Of a stretch of 64,000 nucleotides of DNA, positions 24,633-38,730 are shown in pieces. Origin of the DNA: Echiichthys vipera. Lineage: Eukaryota > Chordata > Actinopteri > Perciformes > Trachinidae. Both the position numbers and the translations under genes were made by a program. Within the stretch, counting starts at the first letter, position 1, and each line of letters begins with the position of its first letter. The stretch covers positions 34,744,612 to 34,808,611 of the forward strand of contig OY829649.1 of the NCBI GenBank assembly GCA_963691815.1, read 5' to 3'. The notes below the pieces were generated by a model, which was not told the DNA's origin, made no database searches, and saw only the letters and a program-made list of their open reading frames with translations.

Positions 24633-24870
24633 CACAGAGAAGCAGGAAACCTTCAAATACACGTTTTTAAACGAGTCTGACGACACATTTAGAAAAGCTG
24701 GAACTAAACCTGTGTCCCTGTGAATAATAAGTAAAGATAAGGAATGATCTTCAGCTGCTGCATGAAAGATATTTAATAAAAATTAAACACATTTATGGCC
24801 TTTAAACCGTTAAATGAGCACGTTAGCAGCTTCCGGTGTGATTAGAAACACTCACGTCGTCGCACTGCAT
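18429..24870 (-). CDS. mak16: MAK16 homologue, 60S ribosome biogenesis factor
   Basis: Ten coding exons (5' to 3'): 24856-24870, 23705-23754, 23233-23342, 22322-22386, 21354-21505, 20539-20593, 20189-20263, 19987-20100, 19837-19902, 18429-18653. All junctions have GT/AG and matching phases, giving 308 residues (human about 300). The start MQCDDVIWDIIGNKQFCSFK matches the vertebrate MAK16 N-terminus. The protein has an L28e-like N-terminal part with the conserved cysteines (FC-SF, NFCRNEY, GLCNRSACPL), a basic middle (KLVPLSRKVERREKR), the YGDIYNFPVHAFD motif, two long acidic tracts and the terminal KKRAYVEIEYE motif. MAK16 is a nucleolar protein needed for early pre-60S assembly and 27S/32S pre-rRNA processing. 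Introns hold MITE copies B and C, two minisatellites, a (TG)n tract and a duplicated splice acceptor (23742-23880). Identification is very secure. Confidence 0.97.
18919..19490 (-). mobile_element. Harbinger-like MITE, copy B (mak16 intron 9)
   Basis: Full-length copy in minus orientation with both terminal inverted repeats. Its 76-codon Myb-like ORF (19003-19233, minus) is nearly identical to copies C and E. It lies between mak16 exons 9 and 10 in the gene's own transcriptional orientation. Confidence 0.88.
20674..21035. repeat. 10-bp minisatellite (CAGACACCCA variants)
   Basis: About 36 tandem 10-bp units alternating CAGACACCCA, CAGACCCTCA and CAGACTCTCA, in mak16 intron 5. The repeat opens long frames that are not genes. 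Confidence 0.92.
21590..22180. repeat. 42-bp minisatellite
   Basis: About 14 tandem units containing AAAATAGATGCAAAACCACC and ACAAAAAGATGC, in mak16 intron 4. Unit length is a multiple of three, so frames stay open on both strands. This explains the apparent ORFs of about 150-165 codons. Confidence 0.92.
22573..23170 (+). mobile_element. Harbinger-like MITE, copy C (mak16 intron 3)
   Basis: Full-length copy with near-perfect terminal inverted repeats (AGGGCGCCCTCCCACTGTGC at the left, matching GCGCCCT end at 23170). ORF 22863-23093 is nearly identical to that of copies B and E. It carries the palindromic CRE TGACGTCA at 23011-23018. Confidence 0.9.
23742..23880 (-). repeat. Triplicated mak16 exon 2 acceptor region
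   Basis: The string AATGTCCCAGATCACCTGCA (acceptor plus first exon 2 codons on the minus strand) occurs three times, separated by AT-rich spacers. The copy nearest the exon (acceptor at 23755-23756) is the functional one by frame. The two upstream copies keep the TTTGCAG acceptor. Confidence 0.85.
24537..24631. repeat. (TG)n microsatellite in mak16 intron 1
   Basis: About 46 TG units, uninterrupted. Confidence 0.95.
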
Positions 24871-25060
24871 CTTGAGCTCCTCACTTCCGTCGCACTCCCG
24901 TTTGTTTCTGTGATATTTTAAAGTTTAACGCGTTAAAGTGAAGCTTTGAAGCAGGTTTTCAGTCTCCGCAGCCACATGCACGATCAGGGAGCCGCCATTA
25001 CTGTTGAGATCTCACGAGTCCTGACGTCAGCGGGCGGAAGTATCGCGAGATCATGGAAAG
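24871..25060 (-). promoter_or_regulatory. mak16: mak16 5' UTR and promoter
   Basis: GC-richer block just upstream of the mak16 ATG. It contains a TGACGTCA CRE-like site at about 25021 and TATCGCGAGATC, close to the TCTCGCGAGA core element of housekeeping promoters. No TATA box is seen. Confidence 0.5.
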
Positions 25061-25357
25061 GAAGGAAATGACTGAGGAATGACTTAAAAACAAAACAACT
25101 TTATTTTAAACCTTTTTATTTCATTTGGGAAAATCTTCATTCACAAATGAAAACCCAAGAATACAGACATTTATATATCCATTATATGTATTATTTCTAT
25201 GTTTATTATATTAAAAAATATCAAAGCAATGAAAACAATTGAAATTAGTTTTCAATGAAGGGAGGAAAGAAAGAAGAGAGGGAAGAAGGAAGGAAGAGAG
25301 GAAGGGAAGAAGGAAGGAAGAGAGGAAGGGAAGAAGGATAACATAAATAAATGAATG
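25061..25357. repeat. AT-rich spacer with GGAA/AGG-rich simple repeat
   Basis: The 25255-25340 part is a purine-only low-complexity run (GAAGGAAGGAAGAGAGGAAG-like). The rest is AT-rich with no feature. Confidence 0.7.
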
Positions 25358-25690
25358 AGAAGTTCAGCATCCGTGAGGAACTCAGAGTAGAGCCGCTGCT
25401 CCTTTGCGTTGAAAGGAGCCAGTTGAGGTGGTTCAGGATCATCTGGTGAGGATGAACCCTGGGCGCCTCCCTAGGGAGGTGTTCCAGGCACGTCCAGCTG
25501 GGAGGAGGCCTCGGGGAAGACCCAGGACCAGGTGGAGAGATTAGATCTCCACACTGGCCTGGGAACGCCTCAGGATCCCCCAGTTAGAGCTGGTTAATGT
25601 GGCCCGGGAAAGGGAAGTTTGGGGTCCCCTGCTGGAGCTGCTGCCCCCGAGACCTGATCCAGGACCAGAGGCTGAAGATGAGATGAGATA
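25358..25690 (+). mobile_element. APE-type LINE 3' fragment, copy 3
   Basis: Plus-strand 3' terminus of the same LINE family, ending in the short GATGAGATGAG tail typical of all complete ends here. Confidence 0.85.
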
Positions 25691-25929
25691 ATTGTATTTG
25701 ACCTGCGTTCTCACGTCTACCTCAAAGTTACATATAAACATAAGAGAAGTAGCAACAGAAACAATAAATACAGGAAAATATAAACAAAGTGAAGAATAAA
25801 AAAATAACGGAACAATAGAAAACAATGTTTCAATTCACACTGAGGCGCGAGGGAAAACGTCACTTTAAATGAATACTAATCAATTAAAATGAGTCTGTAA
25901 CCAGGCAACTAATTGTCTTGACTTTTTAA

Positions 25930-26330
25930 CATTTTCATAACAAAGATGGCGGCGCTTCCGGTTCAGATCAGAAGGGCTGAGGCGCAGAGCGTAACAAGTT
26001 GTGGGCTGCGCCTTTCACGGAGTTCCGTGAACGCACCAATCATCACTTGCATGAACCAGAAAGATCACGCCCCCAACATGGCGCCGGCTCATACTTTACC
26101 GCCCCCTCACCGCTCTGACTCACGGTGTCACGGGTTAACACTTTAATATTTATTTATTTTAAACTTCCGTGACACAGAAACAACATCACGTCATCACAGC
26201 GCGTTTGTTGTTATCAATAACAGCCGAGAAACACGCGTTTTACCGACTCCGCTGTTCAGAGAGGTGCATTCTGGGAGTTTGACAGACTTCTGTGTTCAGA
26301 GAGGTGCATTCTGGGAGTTTGGAAAATGAA
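25930..26330. promoter_or_regulatory. Orphan CpG-type promoter block
   Basis: Contains AAGATGGCGGCGCTTCCGG (YY1 plus ETS motifs, about 25943) and a 28-bp direct duplication at 26254-26280 and 26294-26320 with GTGCATTCTGGGAGTTT, resembling the ZNF143/STAF site. It may drive an unannotated transcript. The 66-codon ORF at 25946 has no recognised domain. The flanks 25691-25929 and 26331-26548 show nothing else. Confidence 0.4.
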
Positions 26331-26548
26331 GCAACAGCGACACGCGGCGGTTTTGAGGGAAACAGCACTTCGATAATATTAATAATGATATTACCTTCAT
26401 ATTTTAATGTGACTTTATTTTACAAACCTTTGATAGTTTTTTACTTCGTTTTCACCACAAAAATATCTTTATTAGTCTCTGATGGAGGAAGTTTACGTCA
26501 TTTACTGCAGTAAAAGTACTAATAACCCACTGTTAACATACTTTAGTA

Positions 26549-27415
26549 TCTCTCATCTCATCTTCAGCCTGTGATCCTGGATCAGGTCTCAGGGGCAGCA
26601 GCTTTAGCAGGGACCCCAAACTTCCCTTTCCCGGGCCACATTAACCAGGAAGTGCTGATCCTCATCACGGCCGTTTCACACTCGGATGTGAACCGATCCA
26701 GTGAGATCTGAAGGTCCCTGACCCACGACGCCATCAGGACCACGTCAGAGACCAGATCCTCAGCCCACCCAACTGCAGCCCCTCCCCACCACGACTACGC
26801 CTCCATATCCTGTCCATGAAAACCACAAACAGGACTGGTGACAAAGAGCACCCATGGAGGAGGCCGACCCCACCGGGAACGACTCCGACTCACTGCCCAG
26901 GATCCGGACCCAGCTCTCTCTTTGGGGGTACAGAGACTGGACCCCCTCAGAAGTGACCCCCTCACCCCAGACTCCCCCAGCACCTCCCACAGTATCTCCA
27001 GGGACCCGGTCATGGGCCTTCTCCAGATCCACAAAGCACATGTAGACCGGATGGGCACACTCCCAGACCCCCTCCAGGATCCTGGAGAGTGCAGAGCTGG
27101 TCCTGGTCCAGGTCCAGGACTGGATCCACCTGGTTCCTCTTCAGTCTGAGGTTCTACAGGACGAACCTCCTTTCCAGCACCTTGGAGTCGACTTCACCAG
27201 GGAGGCTGAGGAGTGTGATCCCCCTGGAACTGGCTCACACCCTCTGGTCCCCCTTTCTGAACAGGAACCACCACCCCGGTCTGACACTCCCTCGGCACTG
27301 TCCCAGACTTCCACCAGTGTGTCAGAGACGTGTGGACCAGGACCAGGACCAGGACGGCCCCTCCAGACCCAGAGCTTTCAGCATGTGTGGATGGACCTCA
27401 TGGATCCCTGGGGCC
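26549..27415 (-). mobile_element. APE-type LINE fragment with RT core, copy 4
   Basis: Minus strand: LINE 3' terminus at 26549-26645, then a junction (internal deletion) to RT sequence up to about 27415. The RT part encodes MCFVDLEKAHDRVPG, the RT motif A region, followed by a SLYPQRESWVRILGS stretch. Several frameshifts make it non-functional. Confidence 0.8.
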
Positions 27416-28253
27416 GTATTAAAATGTAAAGACAAAAAAGTGACGACTCAGCAGTGAAAAAACAGAGAAATGTTTATTTTAGTAAATATTTTACAACACT
27501 GGCGTCTGTAGTTGGCACTCTTCACGTCACGTCATCACCGCGCGATAATAACTGCTGACAGCTCCGTTTACAGGAGGGTTTTATTTTATTTTTTTGCTCA
27601 ATTACCCAAAAAAAACCAAAGGAAAGAAAAGCAGCAGCAGCCTCTGGGACACGGGATCGAAACCGAACTGAGGAACAAATAAAAGACGGGAAACCGAACG
27701 AAAAAGGCACCGGAAGCCACAACAGAAAACTCCACGGACATGCAACGCACATCGATTTACACCGAGCTATTATAGGCATGCAAAAACAACACACACACAC
27801 ACTCACTCACACACACGACAGATCAATGTGTTTTTCTGTAAAATACGCATCGGCTCCTGAACAGACGACTACGGAGGTCCGACACCGCGGAGGCTGATGG
27901 TCCGGCCCCTCCCCCCTCAACATCCAAACATCCCCTGGTTCAATCAGGGCTGAAGCCAGGTGCATTGTGGGAGTCCAGGTGAACTTTGAACAGGACTAAA
28001 TCAAAAAAGGACACCGGGTGATTTCTCTGAATGGGTGAGTGAGTGAAGATGGAAGAAGAAGCGCGGCACAGGAGTCAAACTCAGAGGAAACGCCGGCGTC
28101 GTTTTTTTTAAGTGATTCTCTCAGATTCCAGGGTTCTGACGGCTCAACGTCGACGCGTTTCGTGCGTTTTATCGTTAAGAAGTCATCACTCCTGCCCTCT
28201 TTTGTTTTCTCTGGTGGATGGAAACAAGACCTGTTCTAGAAGCGTAAGAATGC

Positions 28254-28772
28254 ACGTTCTGGAATGTTTCAGTCTCCGCGTTCTAGAATGTTTCAGTCTC
28301 CGCGTTCTAGAATGTTTCAGTCTCCGCGTTCTAGAATGTTTCAGTCTCCGCGTTCTAGAATGTTTCAGTCTTTGCGTTCTAGAATGTTTCAGTCTTTGCG
28401 TTCTAGAATGTTTTAGTCTCCGCGTTCTAGAATGTTTCAGTCTCCGCGTTCTAGAATGTTTCAGTCTTTGCGTTCTAGAATGTTTCAGTCTTTGCGTTCT
28501 AGAATGTTTTAATCTCAGAGTTCTAGAATATTTTAGTCTCTGTGTTCTAGAATGTTTCAGTCTCCGCGTTCTAGAATGTTTCAGTCTCCGCGTTCTAGAA
28601 TGTTTCAGTCTCCGCGTTCTAGAATGTTTCAGTCTCCACGTTCTAGAATGTTTCAGTCTTTGCGTTCTAGAATGTTTCAGTCTCCACGTTCTAGAATGTT
28701 TCAGTCTTTGCGTTCTAGAATGTTTCAGTCTTTGCGTTCTAGAATGTTTTAGTCTCCGAGTTCTAGAATGTT
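28254..28772. repeat. 24-bp minisatellite with TTCTAGAA core
   Basis: About 22 tandem units of TTCTAGAATGTTTCAGTCTC plus CGCG, with variants TTTGCG and CCACG in the last bases. The TTCTAGAA core is kept in almost every unit and resembles the heat shock element TTCnnGAA. Confidence 0.93.
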
Positions 28773-29645
28773 GTAGCTGTGTATCCGCTCTTTAAGTCTG
28801 ACGTAACACCCTTTTAAAATACTATAATAATATAGTAATAATAGATTATATAGTAATAATAATCCTCTATTCATATAAAATACTAATATCGACAGGAACG
28901 AGGTGAAATGACTCCGATCGGTTCAAACAGGAACAAATATGAGGTTCTGGACCAGGAAGTAGTACTTTGAAATGGTGTTACGTTGCGACTTGAAGACTGA
29001 ATTTGAGGGGCATGAACATCGAAGAACGTGGTGAAGTTCTAGAACGGCAGACTCCAGGCTGAGAAGAATCTGGACCTCTGAGAGAAGCTGAATGGTTCCA
29101 GAGAATGAAATCAGGTTCTGCAGCAGGAAGTCCTGAAGGTGATTAAATGAAGCTGTTTTAATCGCCTCTAACGTCCCGAGGCTGGCGGTTCACCCCCTGA
29201 CAGGGCAACATGAACGTGCAGCGTCCACAGACGACGTGTGAGAAGGGGGAGGGTTCTAAAACTATGTCGCACACATTGTGACGGGACACGTTCCACAGGA
29301 CCGGCTGTGCTCTAGAACCAGAACATACGGGTCCCACCATCAGACCGGGCTCTTTACAAACGTTTGGTCTCAGGTGTTCGAGTCCCTTCAGGCACATGAG
29401 ATGGGGATCAGGCAACGCGGCTGTTTAATGCTAATCGTTAGAGTGACGTCTGCGGCGGGTGCAGCTACATCGGAAACAGCACAAGAGGATTGTGGGAGAT
29501 CTTTCCATCGACTGAGCTCTTAAAGTGAAATTCCTGCGTAAAATCCTCCTCCAGGGTCTTTTTCTGCACTTTAATCATCAGTAACCATGGAGACAGTTTT
29601 TAACTATTAAGGTAGAAATCCAGGAGAGATGCTAACAGCCGGACG

Positions 29646-30464
29646 TGGCTAACAGTGGTTAGCTCGGGGCAGCACAGTGAAGGCATTCAAAGGTCTTTTT
29701 TAACCACTAACACTGCTGAACGTTGTGGTTTGTGGCAGTTTGGTGAAATATAAGTTAATAATAGATGTAAAAAGTTTGAGGGGGAGGGGCGTGTGCTTAA
29801 GGGGCTCCAGGTAGAAGAAGCATCGGACAGTTTCTGGTGTTCCTGTGGTACTGAAGAAGAATGTTTCTGCTGCCGACAGAGGGAGCCGTGGCCTGGAATC
29901 ACTGAACACTGCAGCAGCTGGGATTCCCCGTCATCAACTGGAAGAGGCGACAGAGTCCTAAACAAAGCACCAATGGGCTCCTTCCACTGTAATGGACTTT
30001 ACTATGAGAGGAGCTGGTACAGGGGCCAGTAGGTAAGTCTTTAAAACACTCTTTAATAAACTCTGGCTTCACTAACTACGCTGATGACGCTTTGTTGTGT
30101 GTGTAGGGACTCTTCTCATGCTGCTGCAGAGGTTTGCTGTTATTTTCAGCAGTATTAGTGGTTAAAAAAGACCTTTAAATGCATTCACCGTGCTGCCCCG
30201 AGCTAATCACTGTTAGTTTGTCAAAAAAAAGACACAACAATTTAAAAAAAGACACAAAAAAGAAGCAAAATGACGACAAAAAGACACTAAAAGACTCAAA
30301 CCTACCAACAGGTTCACTCCCTACGCCGACGATGCTTTGTTGTGTGTGTAGGAACTCTTCTCATGCTGCTGCAGGGGTTTGCTGTTATTTTCAGCAGCAT
30401 TAGTGGTTAAAAAAGACCTTTGAATGCCTTCACCGTGCTGCCCCTTGCTAATCACTGTTAGCCA
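29646..30464. mobile_element. Inverted-repeat element with internal duplication
   Basis: Left arm from TGGCTAACAGTGGTTAGC (29646) pairs over about 75 bp with the right arm ending CACTGTTAGCCA (30464). The right arm and about 135 bp before it are duplicated in direct orientation (30081-30212 and 30325-30461). No transposase ORF is present. The superfamily is not identified and no clear target duplication is seen. Confidence 0.65.
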
Positions 30465-30894
30465 CGACCCTGGGAGGATTTTGCGCCAGAATTAAACTTT
30501 AACTGTTTAAAATGAGGAGTGCTTTTTTGTGAGATGGTTGCGTAGAGCGAGCGCTCAGACTCCGCTGAGGGAAGCAGAGATTTGTTCGTCAGCAGTTAAA
30601 GAAAAACAACCAGGATCAAAATCTTCTCACAGCGAAACGTTTCACACACAGATTTATACACAGAACAGAAACTACACAAAGGAAAGGAGGCGTCACGCGG
30701 CGCCGGCTCATGGAAACAAACAGCTTTATAAAAACACATGAACACTGCGGCGCCCGTTTGGTCCGTTTAACAAACCAATCAGAACACACGGCCTCAGACA
30801 GGGGGCGGGGCGTCGCCACGGCTACGGTTTCACCTTCACTCAGGTTTATTTAACGTTTTGTGTTTGAATGAAAGTCTGATCGGAGCGGATCCAC

Positions 30895-31062
30895 TGCATC
30901 ACCTGCGTCACCTGCGTCAGCCGCATCAGCTGCGTCAGCTGCATCAGCCGCATCAGCTGCGTCAGCCGCATCAGCTGCGTCAGCCGCATCAGCCGCATCA
31001 GCTGCGTCGGCTGCGTCAGCCGCATCAGCTGCGTCAGCTGCGTCGGCTGCATCAGCCGTCCC
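30895..31062. repeat. 9-bp repeat (GCATCAGCT/GCGTCAGCC)
   Basis: About 18 tandem 9-bp units. On the minus strand they read as an Asp-Ala-Ala repeat, which is a by-product of the unit length. Confidence 0.9.
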
Positions 31063-31094
31063 ACAGAACAACAACAAAGAACATTAAAGAACAT

Positions 31095-32280
31095 TAATAA
31101 ACATGTAATAAACGTTTATAACACTTTAACATAAACTGGGTATTAATGTTTTAGGTTAAAGCCTCCTGTTAAAGTCGTCATACCATTAAATGTATCACTT
31201 ATATATTTACATTATAGTGTTATAAACTATTATCAATGAACCATAATCAATATATAAACATGTAATAAAGGTTTATAACGCTATAACATAAGCTGGTTAT
31301 CCATGGTTATGAAGCATCTGTTACATGTTTATTTATTGACTATAAATGTTTAAATGGATGATTAACTAAGAGTGTAAACAAACACATTTAGTCTTTGTGC
31401 CAAGATCAAATTTAGTATTTATAAACACTATATAAAGATGTAATAAATGGTTTATGACACTTTAATGTAGCTGTACACTGAAAGTTTATTAAACTATAAT
31501 CCCTCCTGTTTTATTTTTCTTTTCTGTAGAAATTTGAATTTAAGAACCTGTATATTTCCATTTTAGTGTAATAAAACATTACCTGTAATTATCTGATTAT
31601 AGACGTTAAATAAGAGCGTTAACCTGAGCACGTTTAGTCTTACTTAACCTTTATTTAGCGTTTACAACGATGTCTAAACATGTGATAAACGTTTATAACA
31701 CTTTAACGTTTATTAACGTGTCGGTTAAAGACGTTAACATCCTGAATAATTAACGTCTTTATTAATTTACATTAATAAACAATTATTCTGCTTACAACTA
31801 CGTGATAAACCATTCGTTACATGTTTATTTAATGATTATAAATGTTAATTATTATCATAAAGACAAACAGAACCTTATTTAAACTGTTATTTAATATTTA
31901 CAACCAACATATAAACATGTAATAAACGTTTATAACACACTTTAATGCAGCTGAAATATTGTTTATTAAACAACTATAATTGGTTATTTTTGTGTTTTCT
32001 CTGTAGAAATTTGAATTGTTAACAAATACTGAACATTTTTAAACACGTAAAGTATTTTTTTAACTGTGTTTTAAACCAAACAAACGCGATAAACGGTAAA
32101 CGGCGATTTAAACACTTTAAATAAGCAGCTGCAGATTTAAGTTTTAGCTAACAGCCAAACGTCCTCCTGTCGTTTGAGGAGAACATTAATAACTTTAAAA
32201 TGTTCTCGTTCGTGCTTACGACAGCGTTAAACGTGTTATTAAGCGTTTATTACATGTTTAAATGTTTATACACGATTATA
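31095..32280. repeat. Degenerate long-period AT-rich repeats
   Basis: The motif ACATGTAATAAACGTTTATA followed by ACACTTTAA recurs in diverged form near 31101, 31259, 31435, 31677 and 31915, at spacings of about 160-240 bp. This suggests an old tandem array or element. Confidence 0.55.
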
Positions 32281-33235
32281 AAAAACACCCTGGACATCAG
32301 ATCACCGTAAAAACACCGATCCTCCCCCCGGGCGCTCCGCGTGAGCCGCCGCAGGCGACCGTTAAACGAGGACAGCTGATGCAGCCAATCAACAACACAC
32401 CTGAGCCTCTCACCATCTGATGCATTATGGGTAATGTAGGAGTATCAGCAAGAGGGGAAAAAGACAAATGCTAAAAGAATACAAAAAGAAAAGTGTTTTT
32501 TCCACAGCGTCCTTCACTCGTTAGTCCACTCAGCGTCTGTGTCGTCTCGTCGACCTGCGGGGAGGCGGGGCCAGTGAAACGCTTTGTGATTGGACGAGAG
32601 TTCCCTGTGTGACCACGTACACGTCTTTAAATACAGATGGAGACAGACCATGGTTCAGTTTCCGTCTTCCTGGAGTCCCGTCCCTTCATTAACCCCGACA
32701 GACCGTCCCCGTCCTCGCCCCCGCCCCACGGCGGTCTGACAGGGTTTCAGGAAAGAGGGGAAGGACGTCTTTCCGTTTATGTAAAATCGTTTCTTCCTCT
32801 CTCGGGCGAATGAGATTTGGGTCAGGGGACGTTTCTCGTTTCGTCGGGAGGATCCGGTCGAACCGAACCACGTTTGAGTTTTGTTTTATTATTTTTGACA
32901 CAAATGTTCCAAAAAAACAGGTTATTCCGAACAACACGGGAGTGCTGGTCCTCTCTGCGGCGCTCGGACCGGTTTGGATGACGGGTGACTGGATTCACCT
33001 AAACACTTTGAGCTGGTTGTAGTTTTCCAGTCTTGGTTGTGGTCCCCCGGTCTCGGTGAGGGGGCGGGGCTTCCCTAACCATCTCTCTTGTGTTTAAGGC
33101 GTTTCGTAAAACAAGGAGCGAAGAATGCGAACATCGGTCTCAGGCGTCTCTGTCGTCGGTGCATGTTTGTAGTTTTTCTCGGTCGCAGGTCTCAGTAAGT
33201 CTTTTTGGGGGGTCCTGGACCGGGTTCGTCTGGTC

Positions 33236-36196
<2,961 letters not shown>

Positions 36197-36615
36197 TCAT
36201 CCACCTGTGGGGGGGCAGCCGGCCAGGCCGCCGGTGCGGGTTAAACGCTGCGAGTCGGTCTGCGTGACGACGGGCCGGGGTCAGCGTGAGGGAGGGAGGG
36301 GTGAGGATGGAGGGAGGGGGCAGAGGGGGGGAGGAGGGGAGGGGAAGGAGGGAGGAGGTGGTGGGAGAGAAGGGGCACCAGAAATTAGCCCGGGCCCTGG
36401 ACAGACTGCATACAGGCCGGGTACAGACTAACGCCTGGAGACTGAGGCGCTGACGCCGCTGATGGACGCGATGAGGAAACGGAGATTTCAGCCTGAGGAG
36501 GAAACACACGTTAGAGTCTTTAGATTTAAGTTCAGTTCAGTTTCTATTGGTTTGATCTTCAGTGACTCATCAGATTATTAGTGACGATGTTTCCTGCTGC
36601 ACAAAACAGAACCTT
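36197..36615 (-). other. spin1 exon 2 leader and intron
   Basis: A CCACAG acceptor at 36206-36205 puts only 8 nt of 5' UTR on the first coding exon. Upstream is a G/A-rich intronic run (36280-36370) on the plus strand. Nothing else is recognised. Confidence 0.5.
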
Positions 36616-37212
36616 AGGGCGCCCACCCACTGTCCCACCGTGCCCCGTGCTTTAGGGTCCTTGTCCCCCCCTCCAGGCCCGTTTGTACTCACACTACCTG
36701 GGCCTCGGAGAATGCTTCTTGCTGCCTATACGTCATCACGCCGTAACACGTCACACGCATTGATGACGTCATCGCGATGCGTCATCGCGTTTCCACAAAC
36801 CACTGAGTTTTTGTGCGTCTTGTCGACTGTTTTTGAATCTTTTCATCGACCAAATCTGCAGTAAACACTCCACCTCCGCATCACACCAACGTGAACCTTT
36901 CACCGCCATTGTTTTAAATGTCCGCGCATGGTCCCTCCTTCTTTTTTCTACGTCCCAACAGGCGCACAGGAAATGACCTCAGAACCGCCGTAGGCCTCGT
37001 GCTCGTGCGCACGCTCGTGCTCGTACACGTGCGCACGCTCGTGCTCGTACACGTGCAAACGTGCTTTACTAAAGCCCACCTCTCCCAAACGGGCCGTGGA
37101 CGGCAAGCGTGCCGCTCCTAGACGTGGTACGGTTGCACTCACACTGGTCAAAGGAACCAGACTTTTGAAATGTGCTGGGGCACGGTACGGAGGCACAGTG
37201 GGAGGGTGCCCT
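36616..37212 (-). mobile_element. Harbinger-like MITE, copy D (spin1 first intron)
   Basis: Complete copy in minus orientation. Its Myb-like ORF is altered by a local replacement (36780-36810), and it carries three tandem 24-bp E-box units (CACGTG) instead of two. The flanks AACCTT (left) and AGGTTC (right) extend the inverted repeat. Confidence 0.85.
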
Positions 37213-38730
37213 GAGGTTCCTTTCTCCATCGTCTCCGTCTGAACAGAACGTCAGCTTGACTCATAACCACACGGTGCAGCGGAGACGAACCTCCTGATGA
37301 CCCGGTTTGATGTCTGACACAAACGCTTCAGCGATGAAACAACCACAGAGCAGAAACCACAACAACTGCAGCAGCACACAGACCTGCTGCAGGATGCACA
37401 CATGCAGCGCTGCAACACACACACACACACACACACACACACCACAGCTGCACACACACACCGGGTTACTCTGTTCCACGGGAACACGGCGCTCTGCAGG
37501 TTCTGTTCTGCAGAAGGTCACCCTGTCTGCAGCACACCTGCTACATCAACTGTTGGAACGCCGACATTTTGTTTTGACGACAACATTTTTGCGTCTGTTT
37601 TGAGTCGTTTTGTTTGTTTTGACGGAACAAAACAAACAAAACGCTGCAGTGGATTAAAATGGAATTACTCTGCTAAACTACAAACACCTGGAAACTGTGA
37701 CTAAGAGAACATCTGCAGGTGCTTCTGTAAATAACTGTTTATAACATAATACATATTTATGTTTGATTACGATTCATCGTTTAAGCTGAGTGAGCGGAGA
37801 CGGGCAACAACCAGAGTCACTATAGGCCGAGCATTCACTCCATGGACTGAGAGAAAGGAGAGGAACGCCATTCAAACGCACGCCCACATGGCTACGCTGC
37901 TCCTTGATGCTAACATCACTTTCATCTGCACTTAGCTGGAGCGGCTAACGCTAACGGCTAACGCTAACTGTCAGTCAAACTCCTCTAATCCTTGTTTTGA
38001 TGCTGTGATTTTCTGGAGGGGACGGGTTCAAACAGGCTCAAACAGACTCCGGTCTCCTGGAGCTACTGGGCCGGGTCTGACCAACCTGGCAACCCCACTG
38101 CTGGACTTCTTTTTTGTTGTTGGGACGACGATCTGGAGACACTAGATGGAGCTGTTCTGCTCATTCTACACATTCAGCCTTGATTTAATGCACTTTTGCT
38201 TTATTTCAGTGTTCGTGTGCTCTCTCAGGTAAATATCGTACTTTTTTATTGTTTTTTACCACTTCAGTACTTTAAAAGAAGTCGTAATACATAAATATTT
38301 TTAAATCGGAAAAAAGTCAGGATGAAAAAGACAAGATTTTGAGAAAGAAAGTTCTAATTCAGTAAAAAAAAGTCTGATATTCTTTAAAGAAATCGCAATA
38401 TTTGAAGAAAATCATCTTCGTAGCTGGAGCCGCTAATGCTAACAGCTTACGCTAACTGTCAGGGTCCGTCCAACCTGGCAACCCGACTGCTGGACTTCTT
38501 TTTTGTTGTTGCGATGACGCTCTGGAGACTCAGGATGGAGCCGTTCTGCTCATTTAAGAGTCATTTTTCTACCTGTTTCCCTTTAGTCGTGACTTTATTG
38601 ACTCCGGAGTGAACGCAGTTGTTGACACACACACATTAAAGAGTGTGTGTGTGTGTGTGTGTCAACAAAGAGCAGCTGTTTGTGCTGAGGATGAAGATGC
38701 AGAGGTCACAGCGGACCCTCCTCTTCCTCC
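37213..38730 (-). other. spin1 first intron, remainder
   Basis: Contains (CA)n at 37413-37441 and a diverged direct duplication: about 37933-38168 and 38418-38552 share GCTAACGCTAACTGTCAG-like and CTGCTGGACTTCTTTTTTGT segments. (TG)n of about 10 units lies at 38643-38662. No coding exon. Confidence 0.55.

Larger units (their letters stand above)
27470..33235 (-). other. spin1: 3' side of spin1: long 3' UTR or intergenic DNA
   Basis: No coding exon is found between the spin1 stop codon and the LINE at 27.4 kb. AATAAA hexamers on the minus strand at 32890-32885 (about 350 nt from the stop) and 27478-27473 are alternative candidate ends. Mammalian spindlin 3' UTRs are long, so part or all of this may be transcribed. 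It contains a 24-bp minisatellite, an inverted-repeat element, a 9-bp repeat and AT-rich degenerate repeats, listed separately. The rest shows nothing. Confidence 0.45.

Noticed and set aside
25946..26146. 66-codon ORF starting at ATGGCGGCG
   Set aside because: The ATGGCGGC is better explained as a YY1 site in a promoter. The encoded sequence looks non-protein-like and has no donor with family support.
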